In this document: piece after piece, positions 1 to 10,953 of the stretch | How positions within the stretch are numbered: the stretch's first letter is position 1 | How the letters are laid out: the number at the start of each line of letters is the position of its first letter | NCBI RefSeq assembly: GCF_932294415.1 | Contig: NC_065535.1 | Location: 96,054,862-96,118,861, forward strand | DNA from: Quercus robur | Lineage: Eukaryota; Streptophyta; Magnoliopsida; Fagales; Fagaceae | DNA: 64,000 nt | Direction: 5' to 3' | Notes under the pieces: model-generated | What the model was told of the DNA's origin: nothing | Database searches by the model: none | The model's input: only the letters and a program-made list of their open reading frames with translations | Made by a program: the position numbers and the translations under genes

Positions 1-759
1 TAGCTTTCATTCATATTGGAAACATGTGATGTATATATGTATTGCTTGGTCAATTCCTTCCAAGACAGATTCCCTCCATATTTATAACTATCAGTTATCA
101 TTTCATTGGGACTCCAATAACATAGTACCAAGTGACCCGTTCCATTTTGTTCTAATTCTAAATCTGCAGAGAACCACCGACTAGGTGACAGTAACATATT
201 AGTTTCTGTACTAATCGTATTGAAACCAAACCACAGCTTGGCCCCTGGCAGCCACGTATCAGTTGCTTCCTCAAAAGTCTGCCACAGTACAATATCATCT
301 AATTTATTTCTTAGGATAAAATTTCCGTTGTCAAGAAGCACCCCTACCAAAATGCATGGTAGAATTAGAATAAGACACAAGATAATCACCTCCAACTCCT
401 TTTTGTGTTACCCGTAGTCCATCTTTATAAAGTTCTAGTGCCATAGAGGCTGGGTCCGAGTCTGAGTATATTATATTTTTTTCCCAAACCACTGTAAACT
501 CTGCTATCATTTTATACCATATGCCTAGTTTATAGTGAAGAGCCTTACCCGGTTTGAAGAAACCCATTTCAAAAATTCCACTGTTGGAAGTAAGGGTCTG
601 GTTCCATGCAAGAAATTGGCCTAGGTAAATTGTATCAGATGCAGTGGCGAGATGGGCTTTGAGTACTGACATGATGAGGAGGAGTATAGCAAAATGAGAC
701 CATGACACCTTGCTTGTGGTGGCACAGATTTCCTGCTTTTGGCTTCTTCTTTGCGCCAT
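1..759 (-). pseudogene. G-type lectin S-receptor-like Ser/Thr kinase, 5' end, frameshifted and cut by window edge
   Basis: Membrane receptor kinase of the S-locus lectin family (At2g19130-like group). Only the N-terminal extracellular part is in the window. The start at 759 is followed by a hydrophobic signal peptide (residues ~20-40) and then a B-lectin domain (SDTIYLGQFLAWNQTLTS, IFEMGFFKPG, LGIWYK). The first frame stops at 331-333, but the family-typical VLLDNGNF continues in the next frame and runs open to base 1 (LWQTFEEATDTWLPGAKL, SPSRWFSADLELEQNGTG). One extra base in the CCCC run at 341-344 accounts for the break. The rest of the ectodomain, the membrane segment and the kinase lie beyond the edge. 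It could be a true pseudogene or a homopolymer sequencing error in a live gene. Family assignment is firm; functional status is not. Confidence 0.8.
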
Positions 760-2645
760 ATTGCTATTGCAGATCTTTTTTTCTTTTTTGGTAGAAAGAT
801 TTGATTAAGTACCGGTTACAAAAGTTGGTCTCTAGAAGTACCTCCTCTTTTTTTTTTTTTTTTTTTCAAAAGATCCTATATATAGGAATTAGTTACAAAA
901 GGAGGACCGTTGAAATATTAAATTTTCAACAACAAAAAAATGGTTACTTAAAAAAAAAAAAAAGTCCAAGCAAGATTTATCAAAGAATATAAACTTTGGA
1001 CAAGTTCATGGAAAAAAAAAAATGCCCTCCAAAATTAAAAAAGTTAATTAAAAAAAAAAAGAAATAGTGCCAAAAAAAAAAATATAAGGATGATATAAAA
1101 AAAAAAAAAAGAGGAAAAAATAATATTAAATAAATCCCACACTCACATACATCACGTGACAAAGGAGGTGGGGTTGTTTATGGCAGCCTAAACTTACTGC
1201 CATAGTGTCATATCTTTATAAATACACTAGGCTCATTACACGCGTTTTGCACGTGCTTCTTTTATGGGTGTCCTCATCTTTGCATGCACTTTTATCAAAT
1301 AGGTGTCCTCCCCTTGTGGGTGTTTTTCCATCTTTATCTAAGCTCATCATGTTGTTAAAATTTATGGATAAATATTATATTAACACTTATAAATCTTAAG
1401 TAGTAGATTGTTATTGACGGTTACTGGTAGACAAAAAAGTAATTTAAGTATTGGGATCATATTACATGCAATAAAACTAATCACCTAGGTTAGGATTTTG
1501 TTTGTGAAAATATTGTGGAAGTAACGATCTCAAATTTTTGTACATAAACAATGTGGTTTACCTCTTAAGTTTAATAATAATTTTTTGATAAACCCTCTTA
1601 AGTTTAATAATTGGGTTAGGTAACTTTACCTAAATGAAATTTCATCCAGCCAATAGGAATTCATGCAATGAGCCATCACACCAATAAGGGAGTGTCACCC
1701 CACACATTATTTTATCTGTTATGATCTTTTTTGCTGTATCTTTATGAGAAATACTATTTAGAAAAAAAATATTTGACAACATTTTTTATAATAACTGAAT
1801 TGTGAAATTTATATTGGTTCTTATCTGAACTTGCTATTGGTATTACTTTTTTATTTACTACTAAAATTTTGCCAAGTCTTACCCCATTCAAATGGGAAGA
1901 AAGCTTCAAAATATTACGATTGTGGTTTGTGACTGAGTATCTTGGATTGCCCATGCTAATATGAAAACTTGACTTTGGTCTCTCTCTTTCTTTTCTTTTT
2001 CTTTTTTTCTTTGATGAAAGCGGTACCTTTACAAAAATCCAAAATGAAAACATAAATTGCTTAAAAGTAGGGAGTCTTTTGGCTGAATATAGTATAAAAT
2101 GATGTTTATTTGTGATATGGGTTCTGTTCAAATTTATTTAGAAAATGAGAAGTGATATAAATTTCGTTAATGCCATTTCCAAAATTCTGAGAAAAAAAGG
2201 TAAGAGAAAGGAGAGAGATATGATGTGACAGAGAAAAAAAAAAAAAAAGAATTGTGGCAATATCATTGCTGAAATTAGGAGAGAAAAAAATTGCAATTGT
2301 GACAATTTAGTTGCCGAAATATGAGAGGAACAGTAAATGGAGGAACTTGGAATTTCAGCAACTATGTTGCCGAAATTTAGAAAATTTTTGGGCCACAAGG
2401 AGAGAGAATTAGTGGCGAGAGGTGAGAAAATTTGGTAAAAAATTGATTGTGATTGTTTTTGTCAGGAACATAACCTCTCAAATTGGATTAGCAAAGTTAA
2501 GTATCAACCACTTGGCTATGCTAAGCTTTGTTGTTTGTAATGAAAGCTAATAGTAATATTTATTCCAAATGTTGATAGTAGCTACAGAAATGTTAATCCT
2601 TCGATAGCCTATTTACTACATCCATGAAGGAATTTGAAAATGAAA

Positions 2646-2684
<39 letters not shown>

Positions 2685-3570
2685 CGTCAATTTACTAATG
2701 GCAATTAAATTTCTTTTTATATGTATTTTCAAATATAAATAAATTAAAAAAAAAAAAAAAAAGAGTTTTGAAGTCTTTGATATGAAATTAACAATCACTG
2801 AAAAATTAAAATCAAGCATTGCCTCTCTCACTCCAGAATTTTTTCTTTACGAATTTCCTAACATCATTGCCTACACTTGGTAATAATTTCATTTGAATTT
2901 CTAGAAGCTCTACTGAAATACTCCATTGCAAGTTGCAACTTTCTTTCTTTTTTGGGTTTTGTCATCTTCTCTCCTTTTGTCTTTTTCTTCCTTCTCTTTA
3001 CGTTCGTCTTCTTCTTCTCCTTTTTTCTTTTTTTTTTTCTTTTTTTTTTTTTTTTTTGGTTCATCCTTTTGTTACGTCTTTTCCATCTGCAAATTCAACA
3101 ACCAAGTTCATCAACTTATCTGCAGAAAAGTTACTTCTCAAATCTCAATCACACAGTACTCTGCAATTTATTCATTACTACTCCCACCGACACAATTTTT
3201 TAGAAGGAAAAAAAATGCTTTAGCCATGGAAATTTCTAACCGGTTCTTTTTAAGCTAGAGTCTAGCTTGTTGTTTAGGAAATCATCAACATGCTGTGACA
3301 GCACAAAGGTACCCTAGATTGGCCTCCTGTGAGAAATTAGCAGATGGAGACATTTGACATTTCATCGGCGAATATGTACGTCTCTTAGTTTTATTTGCAA
3401 TATGTTCACAAATAATTGTATGTCAACACCTTCCATACTTAATAAATAAATTTGACATTTCAGTCATAAGCCATCAGTCAATTAGCGAGCGAGTTTTCGG
3501 TTTATGAGTCTTATTAGTATTTCTTACAAATATTAGGTCCTTTTATAAGTGTTAGTATTATAAGTCTTGT
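760..3570. other. AT-rich spacer, no gene seen
   Basis: Long A and T homopolymers dominate (about 850-870, 950-963, 1010-1110, 2230-2250, 3020-3058). The short open frames here are Lys- or Phe-rich products of these runs and are not credible genes. A degraded piece near 1397-1560 resembles the MITE family annotated at 62741. I see nothing else. Confidence 0.6.
2654..2680. repeat. (TA)n microsatellite
   Basis: About 13 TA units directly following a poly-A run. Confidence 0.9.
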
Positions 3571-3981
3571 CAATCATCCTTCATTTTGATAGGAGTAGGA
3601 GCCGAAGTCTTTGCAGTTAATTCCTTTTTTTGTTGGGTTAAATTTTCTTTTGCCCCTGACAATACGCAAATTGACTTGGTACCTTGCCTTTTTTACTAGG
3701 GGAGACATGTTAACGATACGCAATCCTCATTTCACATACTTTAGAAATCACATACTTTAGACCGGTTTCTCAAAAAAAAAAAAAAAACTCCAAAATCCAA
3801 ATCTCCCATAAAGAACATTCCATCTTGTAGATTTTTTTTTTTTTTTAATAAAACTTTTTGGCCTAACTACTTTGTTATCTTTTCATATAAATCAAGTACA
3901 CAAAATCAGCAGTGATGCACACTAATCTTCCAAGGGCCCTTTGGATTTAGCTTTTGGTTTGAGATGATTTCCTATAATTTG
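3571..3981 (+). repeat. Direct repeat, copy 1 (partner 4602-5056)
   Basis: Begins CAATCATCCTTCATT and ends near GATGATTTCCTATAATTTG. The same ~0.4 kb string recurs about 1.03 kb downstream with substitutions and a longer poly-A. No coding potential. It could be a non-autonomous transposon or a local segmental duplication. Confidence 0.85.
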
Positions 3982-4601
3982 TTTTTTGGTGACCGTAGAT
4001 CTTATGAATAATGTTTACACACGCAAAAGTATATCACTTGATTTTTCTATTTGATGTAATGCATTGTGGGGGCTAGGGCTACACATATCTCAAATAAAAT
4101 CTCTTGTCAAATCATTTTCATATTATGAATAATTGACTTTCTTTTGATCCTCATCTTTTCCATTAACCTGTAATGAAATCCAACTCATAGCCAATAATCG
4201 ATAAAGCTCATCCCAGTCATTCATGCAAAGCTCCTTCCTATTTTAGAAAGCATGAAAAAAATGAAACATTCCTTTTTAAGAAAGAATAATTAAAGGAGAG
4301 AGAATTGACAAAGGTTTCTCATCACTTTTTTCATTGCCTGTACCTGAATACATGCACAATAAACCTCATCAATTCATTCATGTGATAGCAGTATCAAAAT
4401 GAAATTCATGCAAATTTAATAATTATCATTCATGCACAGATTGAGAGGTCTTCTTTCATGAAATTTCCATGGTTTCCACTTGTCTTCGGTCTTCAGTTTT
4501 CCAGAAAATTAAAGTGGGAATAACCAAACAATGAGAGCTTTCATACTCTTACTTTTTGGACAAACACAATAATTTACCAAGTCTTTGGCTTCATCTTTAT
4601 T
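3982..4601. other. AT-rich spacer between direct repeats
   Basis: Single-copy AT-rich DNA within this window, with no credible frame or repeat boundary. Confidence 0.5.
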
Positions 4602-4818
4602 CAATCATCCTTCATTCCGATAGGAGTAGGAGTCTTTGCAGTCAATTTCTTTTTTCGTTGGGTTAAATTTTCTTTCCCCCTGACAACACGCAAATTGACT
4701 TGGTATCTTGCCTTTTTTACTGTAGGGGAGACATGTTGATGACACAAAATACTCATTTCACAAAAATTTTCATATACTTTAAAAATCCCTTGAGTTTTCA
4801 CGTGCTTTAGGCCAATTT

Positions 4819-4858
<40 letters not shown>

Positions 4859-5056
4859 CAAAATCCAAATCCCATTAAGAACATTCCATCTTGTAGATTT
4901 TTTTTTTTTTTTAATAAAACTTTTTGGCCTAACTACTTTGTTATCTTTTCACATAAATCAAGTACAAAATCAGAAGTGATGCACACTAATCTTCCAAGGG
5001 TCCTTTGGATTTAGCTTTTGGTTTGAGATGATTTCCGTTAAATTTCCTATAATTTG
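4602..5056 (+). repeat. Direct repeat, copy 2 (partner 3571-3981)
   Basis: Second copy of the ~0.4 kb duplication. Its internal A-run (about 4819-4854) is much longer than in copy 1. Confidence 0.85.
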
Positions 5057-6224
5057 CTACCTCCCAAAAATGGAAAAATGAGAAAAAAAAAATCTAGAAG
5101 AAATGATAATTTCCTATATCTATAGAACCCATGACAATTTAAGCTACAAGGCACAATCCCTGTGACTTTGTAGTCTTGTGATTGGCTTCAATCTACACGG
5201 CTCTTTTACTTTGGAAAAAAGAAAAATCTTCATTCCACTTTTTTTTCTTTTGTTGGACTTCTATTGATTGAAAGTTGCATTTGATTGGACTGTAAACTGT
5301 AAAGAGAGGGCGTTTTAATCACACATGGGGCCCTTTGAAACTAGGACTGATATTGGGTCGGATCGGGTCGGGTTTACTGTGACCTGAAACCCAACCCAAT
5401 AGAAATCGGATTTAACTGCCTTAAACCCAACCCGACCCGAAAAATCGGGTCTGTAACCGGGTCAGTTTTTGGGGTCTTGGGTTGGGTCTCGGGTTGGACA
5501 CTTTTTTTTTTTTTTTTTAAATTTTTTTTTTAAATGGAGGACTGATGCAATTGGAATTGTTCAAATTATACCAGGCCTGACAGATCTCCAAGGTAATAAT
5601 TATAAGCCCAATTTTTCATACCAAAATCAAATAAGCCCAAAGAACCAAAACTTGCATATCTACAATTGGGCAACGGAAATTTCAAGGAATATTAGTTGAT
5701 ACAATTCAAGCATAGAAAGTCTGCAGGTTTAGAAACTTGCAGCCAAAACTCTCAACACATACACATCCTTATTCAGCCAATATTTCCTAATAACTAGTAC
5801 AGAAACCTGCTATCAACATTGCTGCTCCCATCAAAATAACCATCTGGGCTCCCAATGTTTTGATCAAAACAAGGATATAATTAAAAGAGAAAAGATTGAA
5901 GATTCACCTATTCAAGTCTGTGGCAGTAGCAGAATTGCCAGACATATTAAGATGAACTTTTAGGGAAAAAACAAAAAAACAGAAAAGGATATCTTGAAGT
6001 AAACCAAATAACACAAAAAGGGCCAACCCACAAACACAAACAAAGAAGAAATTTTTAGACATCTCCAGATCATTGAACATCAGAATTACAAGCTAAAGTA
6101 ATTACAAAAGAGCTTCCATTTCCAAACTCCAAGTGAAAGTTGCTCCAATATTTTCCACCTACAGCACCAAGGGAGAAAAATCAATAATAAACAAGTCATT
6201 TAACAGAAGTCAAATTTCTAAGAT

Positions 6225-6229
6225 ATACT
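6225..6229. repeat. Target-site duplication ATACT, left copy
   Basis: ATACT precedes the TG of the left LTR and recurs at 12066-12070 after the CA of the right LTR. The uninterrupted opposite arm (about 12747-12760) shows a single ATACT, confirming the empty site. Confidence 0.93.
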
Positions 6230-7341
6230 TGAAAGTTCAAAAACGTGTCTAAAAACACTTTTGAACGTTTAGACCCCCAAAATACAACTTAACCAAATCA
6301 AGCAATATGTCAAACAACAAGTGTGCGGAAACTTAACACATGCTATAATATGAAATTGGTTAAACAACTATCTAAGCCATAACAAAATAAAATCACAGCA
6401 GATAAAATAAAGGCAAAGATAGAGAGGAAGGAAGATGCAAACACAAAGACAACACGCGATGTGTTATCGAAGAGGAAACCGAAGTCCTCGGCGAAAAACC
6501 TCTCCGCCGCCCTCCAAGCGGTAATCAATCCACTAGAAAATACAGTTGGGATACAAGGACAACAATAGACCCTCCAAGCCTAATCTACCCAATGCACCTA
6601 AGCCCTTCAAGCTTCTTGCTCCAACGAGGTTGCGCCGAACCTTTTTCTTTTCTAACTTCCCGGATTCCGCTACTAGACCGTAGCATCAACCAATGAAGAT
6701 TGGCTCCTTCCTAACTACTTCCCAGAACTCCAAACAACTGTCTCACAGAGATGATAATGGTGAGAACCAGGTTTGGTATAATGCCTCTCAAGGATTTGAC
6801 AATGGAGAGGAAGAGAGTAAGGGAATTTGAAGAGACTCTAAGGTATAGATTGTGGATGAAGCAATCTAGTTTTTCTTTAGGGTTTCTCTCTTAAAATTCT
6901 CTCTGGAAGCTCCCTTTCAATCGTGGGTTAAAGGGGTATTTATACTAGAGTGGGAGAGGAATGTGAAACGTCAGGTTTTGGCAAAACAGGGGTGGCTCGC
7001 GGCTTGACCTCGCGGCTTGACCAAGTCGCGAGATCCCGTCGCGAGTTAACCGTATGGCCAGTTGTCCTGTTTTGTCCTGTAGTGCTCCAGCTAGTATGAC
7101 TGTTCATCTTCCAGCATGCTTGGCACGTGTGCAGCTTCTGGCGGCTTGCAGCCGCGAGTCCACCCGCGAGTCCCAGCCGCGAGTCTCTGTTTTCTTGCAC
7201 ACTCTTGAGAAAACTTCACTCTAACTCACTCACTACCCTTACAACAAACCCACCTAAATACAGGGTTACTAAATGCTGAATTACAAGCAAATTTGGCACG
7301 AAATTAAGCCAATTAGATGGTTGAATAAATTCAACCTTACA
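6230..7341 (-). repeat. LTR (3' LTR of the minus-strand element)
   Basis: 1112 bp, starting TGAAAGTTC and ending CCTTACA as read on the plus strand. It contains a minus-strand TATAAATA near 6931-6940 and a CpG-rich block with repeated TCGCGAG motifs at 6990-7190. A 61-codon frame at 6343-6528 appears in both LTRs only because the LTRs are near-identical. Confidence 0.95.
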
Positions 7342-7356
7342 ATCTCCCCCTTTGGC
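7342..7356 (-). other. Polypurine tract (PPT) of the minus-strand element
   Basis: Read on the minus strand, CCAAAGGGGGAGAT abuts the start of the 3' LTR. This is the expected plus-strand priming site and fixes the element's orientation. Confidence 0.85.
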
Positions 7357-7975
7357 TATTCCGTGACAAAACCCTAAAACAGACTCTAGACTTAACATGT
7401 GAGTTGGGAACGGTTGAACAAAACTCACTCACACCTAACTCTAGAAGCTGTGAAGCACTTGAATCATATGAACACAATACTCCTGAAACACAACAATACA
7501 CCATGATCATTGTAAGCAGAAAATTATAAATGCATATGAAACAGGCAATATGTGATCAAGCAAAGATGGAGTTAATAAACAAACCATGGCTTGATCAACC
7601 AAGTGAACACCATAAGGTAGTGATCACAGTGCTCATTCACACTTGGAATGAACACAAGGACATACAAGTTAACAAGCACAAGGCAAGACACTTGTATGCT
7701 CAACACTCAACCAATGCATAGCACACAAGGCATATGCATCTAGGAACAATCCTACAAGGGCACAAGAGTGACAGTACATAAACCAAAATGCAGAACATTT
7801 AGATTAAAGTACTGATTTCAACATAGCATAAAGGCTGCACTTAAGCAAGGTACATACCATAAAGCCTACAAACTATGCATAAAACATTTACCCTAAAAGC
7901 TTACAAAAGCACATGGGTACAAACACATTATATTGAATAAAAACTTAAACAATATAAACTAAAAGTGTTTAAAAT

Positions 7976-8426
7976 TTCTCCCCTTCAAAGTGATGAGAAG
8001 CTGTGATGCACTTGGAACATATATATACTTGTACCCTGAAACACTTGCACAAAACACATTAGACCCTCAAGGTAAAGCAAGTAATAAATGACAAGTATAA
8101 CAAGTAGCAAATGATCATCTGAACATGCATTCAATGAAGCATAATAACATAGGGATATATGCTTGTCCAAAGCACAAACATGATGCAATGAGAACACCAA
8201 AGCATAACACAAAGTACCATAAAGCCAACAAGAAAACAAACAGAACAAGGTTTTCTAGTTAACACAATGTCTTCTCCCCCTTGGTATATGCATCTCCCCT
8301 ATGGAATATCTCTCCCCCTACAAATGTGCATGAGAAATAGAATTTCTCCCCCTAAGGATGTGCACAAAAGTCATATAGAAATGACAAAACACTCCGACAT
8401 ACTCTTTAGAGTATACTCTCCCCCTT
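7976..8426 (-). repeat. Array of extra polypurine tracts
   Basis: GGGGGAGA-type purine blocks (CTCCCCCT on the plus strand) recur near 7976, 8273, 8293, 8311, 8345 and 8417, in addition to the LTR-adjacent PPT. Multiple PPT copies upstream of the 3' LTR have been described for Sireviruses. Confidence 0.75.
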
Positions 8427-8559
8427 TTTGTCAGGAATAGACAAAGGGTCAAGGAGAAACGAGGGTAAGAGATGAAGGTAAGAACAAAGAGAATGATGCA
8501 GGAGGGAAAAATGAAAAAATTTTGGAAAACAACTTTGAAAATAACCCTCAATATGCAAA

Positions 8560-8825
8560 ATACGCGATTTTCGCGACTGAGTTAAGTCGCCAGGGCAAGC
8601 CGCCAAAACACTCAAAGATAAAATTTTGAAAAATTTTCTAAGTGTTTTTCGCGACTGGAGGGTCTACCCGCGAGAGAGTCGCGAGCTGAGCCGCCAAAAT
8701 CTCTGAGTAACCCTCGCGACTGGACCTTCCACTCGCGAACAAGTTGCCAAAAATGACCCGCGAAGACGCGACTGAGTCTCGCGACTTGACTTACCCGCGA
8801 CTGAGTCGCCAAAACAGGGCAAAAC
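8560..8825. repeat. CpG-rich GCGACT/AGTCGC motif cluster
   Basis: TCGCGACT, GACTGAGTCGC and CCGCGA motifs recur about ten times in ~260 bp of otherwise AT-rich internal sequence. Related motifs fill the CpG block of both LTRs (6990-7190, 11720-11915). Not coding. Confidence 0.75.
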
Positions 8826-9854
8826 TGGGATTCTTGAAAAATTTCATATTTTTTTAACAAAAAAACTTTCCAAAAACACCTAAAACACTCAAAAATCTTT
8901 TTGCGCTTGAATTAACAAAGATTGAGCATGTGAAAACACATTTCATCAAGTACAATCACACAAATGAATATGGCATTTATTGAACATAAACTTGTGTGTT
9001 GTGTGTGGATATCAACAAAGAGATAGTCCTTAGTCTAATGTGAAGTTTCAATGATCAATTCAACCAAGGCATACACAATTAGCACTAGATCAAGTGATCC
9101 ATCTCAATTATAGAAATATGTATATATGACCTCCCACAAAACTTGATAACATATTTTGGAGCTTTACATTTGACTCCATAACATTTGATCATTTTGATCT
9201 CTTGAGACAATCACCTCTCATTGTGAGAGTGATATTTGATATTTCACTTTAATGAACAAGCCTTTGGCTTTTTGAATAAACATTCTCTTTAATATAAGGT
9301 CGCTTACCCTTTTTCCTAGTCGAATACTAGAATGTGCGACAGACTTTTGCAGCTCAATATCTCTTTTCATTTGGAGATTTACATTTGGTGAGCTCTTCTA
9401 AGCAAAAACAAAAATAAAGAGTGGGAAGATATATAGACACAAGTCTATGCAAGTTTCAAGATCAACATAACCATTCACTAATCATTCATGACAAGTTTGA
9501 AGATCTATTTACAACAATCACATAGATTTCAAGATTTCTCCCACAGTGATATGAGTGCAAAGAAACAAGCAATGCTCGAAAATGCACAAAGCCATTAGCA
9601 CAAAGGTACAAGGCAAAACAAATCTTGAGACAAAACTCAACAACGTCGATCAAACTTTTTGATTTTCTACTTTTTATGTGGTTTTGGATTTTTACACACA
9701 CAAACCAAAGACATAAAAGTAAGATCAAAACAAAAACAAAACAATGCATATAAAGATATGCATGATGCACAAATGCATGACAATGAAGCATCTAATGCAA
9801 GAAGGGTCCTACAAAGATCGAAAGAATTAGATCAAGGACCAAAGGAACAAAAGC

Positions 9855-10877
9855 TCAACCATAGGAACCCTTCCTCATCCAAACAGAACAATTGTTTGGA
9901 ATGAGTGTCTCATGAGAAGTGAGACGAGGGTTGGAAGAATGAGAACCGGAGATGCACATAGACAAGGAGCTAAGAGCATTAAACACTTTCTTTAACAACA
10001 TGCTATTATCACTAACATCCGGTTTATCCTTTTTAGCACAACTTCCAAGAAGCTCAAGTTTTTCTTTTCTTTTGATTCTTTTAAAAGCATGAAACTTAGA
10101 GCATTGAGGTCTTAGATGACCAAATGCACCACAATGGTGACACACAATGTGTTTAGGTCCACTAGGCCTTTTGGGAAGGGATCTAGCAATATGATTTTGT
10201 TCCATCTTCAACTTATGACATTGAGGTCTTATATGACCAATCACACCACAATGGTGGCAAGTTGGAACAAACTTAGATCCATCCAAAGCCTTAGGTTGAG
10301 ACTTAAACAGAGGCTTTGACTTAACAGTCTTTCTCTCCACATTTTGATTTCTTTTGTGTGGAGGAACGTACACCGATTTGTCCTTAGAGGTAGAATACAC
10401 ATTAGTCACAAGATCGGGTACCACAACATGATTGCAACACATATTATCATCCATTTTATCAATGGGTTCAGCAATCAAACACTTGGCATGCATCTTAAGA
10501 GACTCATTTTCACATTTAAGATCATCAACAAGTTTGTTAGACAAAACAAGTTTAGCATCCAAGTCCATATTCAAACATTCAAACTCTTTCAGCTTTTCAA
10601 GAGAAATTTCAGCAAGTTTTTCATATTTCTCAACCAATTTGTTGGATTCATTGAGCTTAGCAATCAAATCATCCTTTTCACAAAATAACTTGCTCAAATT
10701 CTTTTGAAACTTCTTAGCATTTTTCTTCAAGAGTTTGTCAACAACACCCATGGATTCAAATAACATGTCATCACACTTATGAGGATTAACACTCATAGAG
10801 GCATTTTCACAAACACGTGGCATGTTACATTCATCACCAACCAAATCATGCAAAGAGTCATACAAAGCACAATCCAT
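9855..10877 (-). CDS. Gag-like protein with two CCHC zinc knuckles
   Basis: 340-codon frame. I chose the ATG at 10877 (MDCALYDSL) because the in-frame ATG at 10982 lies inside the LTR. Residues ~45-135 are charged and Leu-rich, consistent with coiled coil (for example LIAKLNESNKLVEKYEKLAE). A basic stretch follows. Two zinc knuckles of form CX2CX4HX4C lie at residues ~207-220 (CHHCGVIGHIRPQC) and ~246-259 (CHHCGAFGHLRPQC). Family knowledge: such knuckles bind retrotransposon RNA during packaging. The frame ends soon after, where protease would normally follow. The N-terminal capsid-like part of a full Copia gag is not recognisable, so this may be a shortened, trans-acting or merely relic gag. 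The frame is intact. Confidence 0.82.
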   Translation of the reverse strand: MDCALYDSLHDLVGDECNMPRVCENASMSVNPHKCDDMLFESMGVVDKLLKKNAKKFQKNLSKLFCEKDDLIAKLNESNKLVEKYEKLAEISLEKLKEFECLNMDLDAKLVLSNKLVDDLKCENESLKMHAKCLIAEPIDKMDDNMCCNHVVVPDLVTNVYSTSKDKSVYVPPHKRNQNVERKTVKSKPLFKSQPKALDGSKFVPTCHHCGVIGHIRPQCHKLKMEQNHIARSLPKRPSGPKHIVCHHCGAFGHLRPQCSKFHAFKRIKRKEKLELLGSCAKKDKPDVSDNSMLLKKVFNALSSLSMCISGSHSSNPRLTSHETLIPNNCSVWMRKGSYG

Positions 10878-10936
10878 GGCAAATAAACACAAGGGGTCAA
10901 GGATCACACTTAGGTATTTAAACCACAACAAGTGTA

Positions 10937-10952
10937 CCCGCTCTAATACCAA
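10937..10952 (-). other. Primer-binding site (tRNA-Met type)
   Basis: On the minus strand TTGGTATTAGAGCGGG lies about 2 nt inside the 5' LTR. It matches the TGGTATCAGAGC core of plant initiator tRNA-Met primer sites except for one transition. Confidence 0.88.
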
Positions 10953-10953
10953 T

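Noticed and set aside
6343..6528. 61-codon frame (MITAWRAAERFF...) also found identically at 11067-11252
   Set aside because: Both copies lie at the same place in the two LTRs; identity reflects LTR duplication, and nothing supports translation.
10937..10952. tRNA-like match (also 58469-58481)
   Set aside because: These are retrotransposon primer-binding sites complementary to a tRNA end, not tRNA genes.
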